DNA from: Oscillospiraceae bacterium
GTDB taxonomy: Bacteria > Bacillota > Clostridia > Oscillospirales > Oscillospiraceae
Direction of reading: 5' to 3'
Assembly (NCBI GenBank): GCA_016286665.1
Contig: JAEETX010000019.1
Span: 1-36,526 of the forward strand
DNA: 36,526 bases
The position numbers and the translations under genes were made by a program. The notes under the pieces are model-generated. The model ran no database searches. It was not told the DNA's origin and worked only from the letters and a program-made list of their open reading frames with translations. This document shows positions 30,450-36,526 of this stretch, piece after piece; the first letter of the stretch is position 1, and every line of letters begins with the position of its first letter.

Positions 30450-33251
30450 ATGCCGAACGATATGAAATGCGGACCCAAGGGGGCCCTGCGCTTTTTCCTC
30501 GCGCTTCTGCTCATCCTCTCCCTCTGCCTCACGCTGTTTTCCGGGTGCGGCTCGGAGCCGGACGAGCCCGCGCCCACAGCACAGCCCACGGCTGCGCCCG
30601 ATCCGGAACCCAGGGAGATTGTGAACCCGGTCAACGGGCCCTCTCCGGAGGACATCAACGACACCCTCCGCAATCTCTCTGAAAACGGAGGCCTCGCCCC
30701 CTCGGAGGATGGCTATGTTTACACGGACGAAGAGGGGGACGTGACCATCACCGTCACCGACCCGGCGGAGGTCCGGGACGCCCTGGAAAATCAGCCTGCT
30801 TCCGGTGAGGAGGGCGCTCCCTCTGTCGTCACCGGCGTCATTGGCAATACCGAATATATCGCCATCACCTCCGACGGGAATGTCACAGTCTATATCACCG
30901 TGGGAGATCAGACGGTGAAAGCAAAGGCGGAGACCCGGGACGGACAGGCCGACGCCAAAGCTGTGAAAAAGGCCGCCTCGGTGGCCGGTTCCGTGGCCAA
31001 TGCTTCCAAGGTCAAGGAGCCCTACGAGCGGGGAAGGGACGACTACGACCACAACAAGGCCGCCTATTATATGGACGCGGCGGACTGCCTCATTTTCTAC
31101 CCCGCCCAACTGACGAAAAAGACCGCCTTTGAGGACCAGAGCGTCATCTTTTCCGACGCGCGCAGCAGCGTGACCTGCTCCGCCCGGCTGGAATTCAACC
31201 CCTATAAAGACATCGACGAGCTGGAATCCCTCATGAAAAACACCCCCAACAACACCGTCCTGGGCTGGGGGGACAATTGGCTGACCTCAGAGCATATCAA
31301 GGACGGCATGGTGACCTATACCTACGTCGGTTTCGGGAAGAAATACATGGTGACGGAGGAAATCTGCTACCCCCGCAAATACAGCTTCGTCTTCGACGAA
31401 CTGCGGGAGTTGATGTCCGTCCGCTTCCTGGAGGGAAGCAAATGGGTCAACGGCAACCGTAAGCCCAGACCCAAGCCGGAATACGGCGCTCCCGCCTACG
31501 GCCTGCAGGAGTGCTTTTACCCGGAATTTGAGCTTTTCCTGGTGATTCCGGATACGCTGCGGGAAATGTCCGTGCAGGAGAACCGGATCACCTTCCACGA
31601 CGACCACAGGAACAGCGACGTGACCTTGGAGCTGTTTGAGATACCGGAATCCCAGCAGGACAACCTCTTCCAGATCTTCCACGTGGTTGCCAAGGATGGG
31701 GATATCGTCCTGGGGGATGACTATGTCCACTGGCACAATTCCTGCGGTATGTACCTCGGCGCGATGTCCGGCTCCACGGCAGCCCTGATGCGCTTCGAGG
31801 GGGGAGACGCCTTCACCGCTTACGAGGCGGTCTATGACGAGCTGATCTGCCAGCTGGTCGATCAGTTCTTCGAGCCGCAGCCCCTTTCCGGCGGGAAAAA
31901 GCCGGCCCAGGAACCTCTGGAGCCCCAGCCCACCGGCGAACCGGAGGCAAGCTATGAACCCCAGCCCACGTCGGGCCCGGAGGTGACCCCAGAGCCGCAG
32001 CCGTCCTATGAACCCCAGCCCACCGCCGCCCCCGGAAAGCCGGCGCGCAAAAAGGCCACGCCGAAGACGGAGCCCAACAAGATCGACGAGGTCGTGGAAA
32101 AGCAGGTGACGGAAAAGGCGAAGGAGGATTATCCCCCCGCGCCCGACTTTGGCAACGACCCCCTGGAGTATTATTCCGACGCGGACTGCCGCGCCGTGAA
32201 CACCAGCCTGGAGGATTATGTGGACTTATATCCCCTTGAGGAGGAAATGATCCTCAGCGTCATCCTGAAGGTGCTGGCCTACAACGGCTACGCAGAAGCG
32301 GAATGGGTGGACGCCGGGGAGCTGATGCTGGACCTGGCCACGCTCATGGAGGACATCGACGACGCACTGTTCGAGTTTCGACTTTTCGGCACCGACACAC
32401 GGCTGCCGGAGGACCTCTTCCCCTATGTCTGCGAGGCTTTGTATATGGATTGGATCCCGGACTACCGCGTCCGGCCCGAATCCGATCCCCCCGCGCCGGA
32501 ATGGCTGGAGGATTGGCGGCAGTACGAGGAATTCCGGGAGGAGGACCTCGACTGGGATGAAGTGCGGCGGCTCCTGGACCTGGATGAGCCGATCCCGGAT
32601 CCCTATGAAGCCATCTACGAAAATGCTTACCCGGGCCTCTATTATACCGACGGCACCTGGACCTACGATCCGGAAGAACCCGACGATCCCTATGATCCCG
32701 ATTGGCCGGATGGACCGGAAGAGCCCGATGGCCCGGCGCCCGGAACGATCGACGTCGAAGCCAAGTCCTGGCCGGAATACGGACTGTATTTCGACGAGGA
32801 AACCGTCCGGGAGCTGGCAGAGCAGACGGAAAGTGACTTCTTCTATTATCTGGACCTCGCCTGGCAGGAAAACCATGAATACTGGGACAACAGCTCCATC
32901 CACGGATACGGGGAAATCATCCTGCGGGATGGGCCGGACTTTGAGAGTATCGGCTGGTTCAGCGAGTCCCGGATCGGCATATACGGCACGCCGGGACCCA
33001 GCGAATGGAACGGTTACGAGCTTCCCGATGATACGTATTATATGGCGATCTCCGCGGACGGGATCTGGGCGGCGTTTGACCCGGACACCGGGGACGTCTA
33101 TGACTACGGCATCCTGATCCCGGACAAGGACGGCTATGATCTCTGGTATACCGTCACCTCGTCCGGAGAGTTCATGACCGTCTGGGAATTTGACTACGGT
33201 TTTCTGATCACCAGCAAATACGGGTCGCTGGAATACGTATACGACGACTGA
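30450..33251 (+). CDS. Large secreted lipoprotein of unknown function
   Basis: A 933-residue protein with a lipoprotein signal: basic start, hydrophobic core FFLALLLILSLCLTLF and cysteine C33 (LFSGC). A Pro-rich segment follows. Residues about 50-475 are a mixed, acidic extracellular region; about 480-545 is a Pro/Gln/Glu linker with PEPQPT-type repeats; the C-terminal half (about 570-933) is rich in Asp, Glu and Tyr and contains YEPEEPDDPYDPDWPDGPEEP-like low complexity (split here by eye). No enzymatic motif is recognised. The ATG at 30450 has GAAGGAAGG upstream. It precedes a second lipoprotein gene, and both share the Pro/Gln linker style, suggesting surface function. Confidence 0.8.
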   Translation: MPNDMKCGPKGALRFFLALLLILSLCLTLFSGCGSEPDEPAPTAQPTAAPDPEPREIVNPVNGPSPEDINDTLRNLSENGGLAPSEDGYVYTDEEGDVTITVTDPAEVRDALENQPASGEEGAPSVVTGVIGNTEYIAITSDGNVTVYITVGDQTVKAKAETRDGQADAKAVKKAASVAGSVANASKVKEPYERGRDDYDHNKAAYYMDAADCLIFYPAQLTKKTAFEDQSVIFSDARSSVTCSARLEFNPYKDIDELESLMKNTPNNTVLGWGDNWLTSEHIKDGMVTYTYVGFGKKYMVTEEICYPRKYSFVFDELRELMSVRFLEGSKWVNGNRKPRPKPEYGAPAYGLQECFYPEFELFLVIPDTLREMSVQENRITFHDDHRNSDVTLELFEIPESQQDNLFQIFHVVAKDGDIVLGDDYVHWHNSCGMYLGAMSGSTAALMRFEGGDAFTAYEAVYDELICQLVDQFFEPQPLSGGKKPAQEPLEPQPTGEPEASYEPQPTSGPEVTPEPQPSYEPQPTAAPGKPARKKATPKTEPNKIDEVVEKQVTEKAKEDYPPAPDFGNDPLEYYSDADCRAVNTSLEDYVDLYPLEEEMILSVILKVLAYNGYAEAEWVDAGELMLDLATLMEDIDDALFEFRLFGTDTRLPEDLFPYVCEALYMDWIPDYRVRPESDPPAPEWLEDWRQYEEFREEDLDWDEVRRLLDLDEPIPDPYEAIYENAYPGLYYTDGTWTYDPEEPDDPYDPDWPDGPEEPDGPAPGTIDVEAKSWPEYGLYFDEETVRELAEQTESDFFYYLDLAWQENHEYWDNSSIHGYGEIILRDGPDFESIGWFSESRIGIYGTPGPSEWNGYELPDDTYYMAISADGIWAAFDPDTGDVYDYGILIPDKDGYDLWYTVTSSGEFMTVWEFDYGFLITSKYGSLEYVYDD

Positions 33252-33257
33252 TGCTTT

Positions 33258-33277
33258 GCGCCCCGGGCTTTTCCCGG
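33258..33277 (+). other. GC-rich hairpin between the two lipoprotein genes
   Basis: GCCCCGGG pairs with CCCGGGGC across a short CTTTT loop, six bases after the first stop. There is no T run, so it may be a partial attenuator or RNA-processing barrier rather than a full terminator. Confidence 0.5.
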
Positions 33278-33346
33278 GGCGGGACCTGGGGAGGCTTATC
33301 CTTCCGGGTCCCGAGAAGCGATGATAATTTCAGAGGAGAAAATAGA

Positions 33347-34732
33347 ATGAAAAGGTTTCTTGCAGTTCTCTTAACGCTTCTGCTGGCACTTGGCCTATTC
33401 GGCTGCACGAAGCAGGAACAGCCGCCGCAGCCCACCCAACAGCCCAACCAACAGCCTACTCAGCAGCCTACGACGGCCCCGACGCAGGAACCGGCTCCGA
33501 CGCAGGAACCGGCCCCGGAGCCCGCGGCGGAGGAATGGGACTTCACCGTGCAGGTGGAGCGCTCCGAGCAGGAGTACAAGGCGGAGGACGGCACGGTGAT
33601 CGCCAGGGAGAGCGTCGAGCGGCCGGTGCTGACGCTGGTGAACGCGAGCGGCGAAGTTTTCTCCGACAGCGTGCCCGGTCGGGGCGTGACGGCGCAGCAG
33701 CTGGACGTCTGCCAGACCTTCAACGACGCGGCAGCCGCCGTGGGCGTCTGGGACATCGACATGGAGGAAGAAGGCCGCACGGTTTACGAAATGCGGAAGG
33801 AGTCCGGCGGCGAGATGCCCCCCGTCGGCAGGGAGATCACCGTCTCGGAGATCTACCGGAACGGCGGCCTGCTGAGCGTTCTGGAGGGGGATTATGCCTA
33901 TCTGGGCGGCGCGCACCCGGACTACGGCCTGCGTGCCTGGAACTATGACCTCGGCACCGGAGCGTTCTTCGATCTGGCGGACCTGACCGACCGCCCGGCG
34001 GAGCTGCGGGAGACCATCGCCTATGAAGTCGCAGCACAGATTGCCGCCAGCGAGATTCGGGATGGCTATTATGAGGACTGGTTCAACAAGCTCCTGGAAA
34101 AGGAGAGCTTTGAAACCTGTTTCGGCGCGGAGGGTATGACGGTGTTCTTCCAGGAATATGACATCGCGCCCCATGCCGTCGGTATTCCGATGTTTGAGAT
34201 TCCTTATAGCTCCATCAGCCGGTTCCTGAACGGCTACGGGGAACAGCTGCTCGATCTACCCCTGGAAGCGAAGGTGATCGGCGACTTTCATGAGGCGCAG
34301 AGCCTTTGGAGCTGGCTGGAGGCCGGCGCGCCGGTGGATTACCACGATAGCCGCGCAGAGGGGGACTACTGGTACTACCGCGTCGACGATCCGGACGTGA
34401 GCACCCTGGCCGACGTGAAGGCGATGCTGTCCAGGTATGTGGATGAGAGCTTCGTGGAGGAACAGCTTGCCGGGGACTGCGTGCTCCGCGAATTTGAAGG
34501 CGTTCTCTATGCGGCCGCCGTGGGCCGGGGGGACGATCTCACCATCGCCTCCGTGGACTACGAGGCGCAGCTGAGCGGCGAAGGCGGCAAGGTTGTCGTG
34601 ACGATCCATCGCCAGGACTATGACGACGATGCGGACGACTGGGTGCTGACCGGCGAGACGGACGTCCGCGAGTTCCCCTTCCTTCTGCGCTCCGGCCACG
34701 CCGTTTTCAGCACGATGGACTCCATTTATTGA
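33347..34732 (+). CDS. Lipoprotein with DUF3298-like and IseA-like regions
   Basis: A 461-residue protein with a clear lipobox (LGLFGC, C20), then a Pro/Gln/Thr linker with TQEPAP repeats (about 22-62). Residues about 65-320 resemble the DUF4163-DUF3298 arrangement found in RsiV-like proteins: YAYLGGAHPDYGLRAWNYDL and, further on, VFFQEYDIAPHAVGIPMFEI. The region about 345-440 (STLADVKAMLSRYVDESFVE and EFEGVLYAAAVGRGDD) resembles the IseA family, inhibitors of cell-wall DL-endopeptidases. The start has AGAGGAG eight bases upstream. A role in sensing or protecting the cell wall is inferred, not shown. Confidence 0.8.
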   Translation: MKRFLAVLLTLLLALGLFGCTKQEQPPQPTQQPNQQPTQQPTTAPTQEPAPTQEPAPEPAAEEWDFTVQVERSEQEYKAEDGTVIARESVERPVLTLVNASGEVFSDSVPGRGVTAQQLDVCQTFNDAAAAVGVWDIDMEEEGRTVYEMRKESGGEMPPVGREITVSEIYRNGGLLSVLEGDYAYLGGAHPDYGLRAWNYDLGTGAFFDLADLTDRPAELRETIAYEVAAQIAASEIRDGYYEDWFNKLLEKESFETCFGAEGMTVFFQEYDIAPHAVGIPMFEIPYSSISRFLNGYGEQLLDLPLEAKVIGDFHEAQSLWSWLEAGAPVDYHDSRAEGDYWYYRVDDPDVSTLADVKAMLSRYVDESFVEEQLAGDCVLREFEGVLYAAAVGRGDDLTIASVDYEAQLSGEGGKVVVTIHRQDYDDDADDWVLTGETDVREFPFLLRSGHAVFSTMDSIY

Positions 34733-34994
34733 CAGAAGGCGCCCCGCAGAGGGATCGCTTCATATCGTCTCACCCTTGCCCACGGAAATATGAGCCGGTC
34801 GAGACCTTCCCGGACTTCGTCGACCAAAGCACTGTGGATAAGGCGACGGAGGACCGGCTGGGCGATATTGAGGCTGGAACCGACGACCGAAAATGGCACT
34901 GTGGCCACTGCCGCGCACGGAAGCATATCGACAGGATGCGGTTCATGGTTGAGGGTTTTGACAAGCTGTCCGTCAGGCAGAAGAAATGAATTGA

Positions 34995-35033
34995 ACGCCG
35001 GCTCGGTTTTCAAAACCGAGCCGGCGTTGGTTT
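34995..35033 (+). terminator. Terminator downstream of the lipoprotein genes
   Basis: A 16-bp perfect inverted repeat (34995-35010 with 35012-35027) is followed by TGGTTTT. It lies 260 bases after the lipoprotein stop. The stretch 34733-35141 otherwise has several open frames on both strands but none with a start, ribosome site and recognisable product; it may be a remnant of a repeated element. Confidence 0.75.
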
Positions 35034-35141
35034 TATGCGGTGTTCCGGCATCAAGGGGAGGGGGAAGGCGGAAGAAGCCGGAAAGTGGAAGTTTGTTCCG
35101 GCTCCATTCTGCCGACTTTTTCGGATCGATCCGCCGCGTGT

Positions 35142-35768
35142 TCAAGTCTCCTGCTTTTCGGATAGCGCAGACTGCGCCAGAAGAGCGTCGTATTGCTCCT
35201 GCGTCACCTGTCCGTTGAGCAGCGCCAGCCTTGCATATCGCCTGTATGCCGGCCTGGTCAGGACGTCGTACGCGACGGTCGAGCCGATGGCGCCGCCATG
35301 ATCGTATTCCTCGCAGTGTTCGAGGATATACCGTCCTTCGGCGTCGACGCCGACTGCGCGGGCGCTGTGTCTTTGCGGATCGACGTCCACGACGAACAGT
35401 TCCCGGTAACCAAAGGGCTTGACCTCCAGCTGATTGCTGAGTCTTTGCCGACCCGGCGCCCGCCTGGCCGGGGTCCCAGTCTCCGAAGGACTCCCGCCAT
35501 GCTCCGTCGGTTCGATGCCCGTGAGCGTGTCGCGGACAATGGCGGCGACCAGGTCCTTACGGCCTTTGTAACCGTAGGGGATCGCCACGATGGTGTACCA
35601 TCTGCCCGGATAATCCCAATGCTCCTGAAAATAGTCCTCCACCGGATGACGGTCGATGACCTCCGTGATGCTGGGGCGCGTTTTTCGGATGATTTCCAGC
35701 GCTTCCTTATGAATACCCTCGCGGAACTCCGAAGCGTACTTCAAGTCTTGCTTACTGTACTGCGGCAT
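35142..35768 (-). CDS. Unknown 208-residue protein
   Basis: The ATG at 35768 has GGGAGGG seven bases upstream; the frame is open further but without a better site. Residues 1-120 (KQDLKYASEFREGIHKEALE, then WDYPGRWYTIVAIPYGYKGR and VAAIVRDTLTGIEP) look like a compact domain, followed by a basic Pro/Gly-rich linker (about 125-145) and a second part with FGYRELFVVDVDPQRH and a helical end. I recognise no family. A TATAAT -10 box lies at 35817-35812 on the minus strand. It is soluble, with no signal or membrane segment. Confidence 0.72.
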   Translation of the reverse strand: MPQYSKQDLKYASEFREGIHKEALEIIRKTRPSITEVIDRHPVEDYFQEHWDYPGRWYTIVAIPYGYKGRKDLVAAIVRDTLTGIEPTEHGGSPSETGTPARRAPGRQRLSNQLEVKPFGYRELFVVDVDPQRHSARAVGVDAEGRYILEHCEEYDHGGAIGSTVAYDVLTRPAYRRYARLALLNGQVTQEQYDALLAQSALSEKQET

Positions 35769-35811
35769 ATTTTGGCCCTCCCGAACGACCAGCCTCTTCT
35801 CTCTCATCGCT

Positions 35812-35817
35812 ATTATA
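35812..35817 (-). promoter_or_regulatory. -10 box upstream of the 208-residue protein gene
   Basis: A perfect TATAAT on the minus strand, 44 bases before the start codon. The -35 region (TTTTCC at 17 bases) is weak. The gap 35769-36028 shows no gene. Confidence 0.5.
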
Positions 35818-36028
35818 CAGGATCGTGTCTCGCCGGAAAAGGCCGATTTCTGATAAAAGCGGCGTCTTCCGGGCGTTTGGAGTTCTTCGCCCTTTTCCAA
35901 GAGGGAAATCATGCGCGGAACATCCCCTTCGCTGCGGGAGAGCAGGAGCTATGCGGGCTGCTTTACTTTTCCGTCCGTCAGGTTTACAATATTCGCAGAC
36001 GCGGAGGAATCGAAACGGATCGTGAGGT

Positions 36029-36454
36029 GTGATCGATGGAATTGATGGATGCACCAGCGTTGATGAGGATAGAGATAAGCTGAACAAACTCCTCGACTGG
36101 TGGACCGAAGCTTCGTACGATTATTACGTCGCATGGTTGACCGAGACAGTAGATTCCATGAAACAAGCCGGTATGATCAAGGACAAACTGAAGGTTGCCG
36201 GTCAAGAAGTGGATGCGATTTTCTTCCACCTGCCGACTGAGCCGCACGGCTTCCTGAGCAACTGGTATCCGTCTCCCTTTGATCTCGACAGCGTCCATTT
36301 CACCTCCGCCGAGCAATATATCATGCATGGTCTTCGGCGATACAGCTTCCGCTCAAAAGGTTCTCGCCACGGAAGACACGAAGGAAAGGAACGCATTGAG
36401 TATAGACTGCGATTTGTATTACTCTTTAGATCTGAGGCGCTTGACGGCTTCTGA
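36029..36454 (+). pseudogene. NADAR (YbiA-like) family gene, decayed
   Basis: The NADAR fold acts on ADP-ribose or related N-glycosides. The first frame (GTG at 36029) carries a helical N-terminus and the family signature FHLPTEPHGFLSNWYPSPF, then VHFTSAEQYIMH. At about 36328 homology moves to another frame, which reads VFGDTASAQKVLATEDTKE, consistent with a deletion of about ten bases. After that the family sequence (normally a further 80 residues) is lost. It therefore looks inactivated. The GTG start has only a weak ribosome site. No gene is recognisable from 36455 to the end. Confidence 0.75.
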
Positions 36455-36526
36455 AAACAAAGTCTTTTGCTTGCGGCTCTCAGACGTGCTTATCATTATA
36501 ATCATAAAAGAGCTCGTCCAGCAGCT

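Noticed and set aside
34733-35141. Small genes on either strand after the lipoprotein gene
   Set aside because: Frames are open in several registers at once, none has a convincing ribosome site or recognisable product, and a strong terminator lies in the middle.

Overview
The window looks like chromosomal DNA from a GC-rich, endospore-forming member of the Clostridia, probably an Oscillospiraceae-type gut bacterium. This is inferred from gene content (spoIVB, a pyrophosphate-type phosphofructokinase, the rpsF-ssb-rpsR operon, queH-queT salvage genes, trmK beside a NIF3 gene) and from base composition; no marker gene fixes the genus.

Positions 1-14700 are core genome. On the minus strand lie rpsF-ssb-rpsR (rpsR runs off the left edge), preceded by queH-queT. 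On the plus strand is mfd with a good promoter and terminator. Then come a threonine-aldolase-type lyase (minus), a class II aldolase (minus) divergent from PPi-dependent phosphofructokinase (plus), the sporulation protease spoIVB (minus) divergent from a cell-wall M14 peptidase (plus), and a minus-strand group of DUF1858, trmK, NIF3-like protein and a methyltransferase.

A tRNA-fMet gene at 15083-15159 is the edge of a genomic island. Its last 45 bases recur exactly at 26708-26752, so 15160-26707 (about 11.6 kb) is an att-flanked insert. It carries one minus-strand operon, fic - hsdM - hsdS - orf191 - orf250 - hsdR, that is a type I restriction-modification system led by a Fic gene and holding an embedded pair of small AT-rich genes. 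One of the pair has a HEPN-type R-x6-H motif. Divergent from fic is a stand-alone HipA-like kinase, with a palindromic site between them. A macro-domain gene broken by a frameshift lies near the right end. The only integrase is a truncated copy just outside the right att copy, which suggests a cis-mobilised element or a decayed tandem array.

Positions 26800-30200 are a scrapyard of broken mobile or accessory genes (integrase, DUF4143 ATPase, metallophosphatase) with hairpins and an inverted-repeat element. Among them is an intact, unusual 503-residue protein joining a TauE/SafE (TSUP) transporter to a dolichol/phytol-kinase-like membrane domain.

Positions 30400-36500 hold two consecutive lipoprotein genes (one of 933 residues and unrecognised; one with DUF3298-like and IseA-like regions), a 208-residue unknown protein, and a decayed NADAR-family gene at the right edge.

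The strongest candidate for an undescribed system is the island: the orf191/orf250 pair inside the hsd operon, together with the co-oriented Fic gene and the divergent HipA-like kinase.
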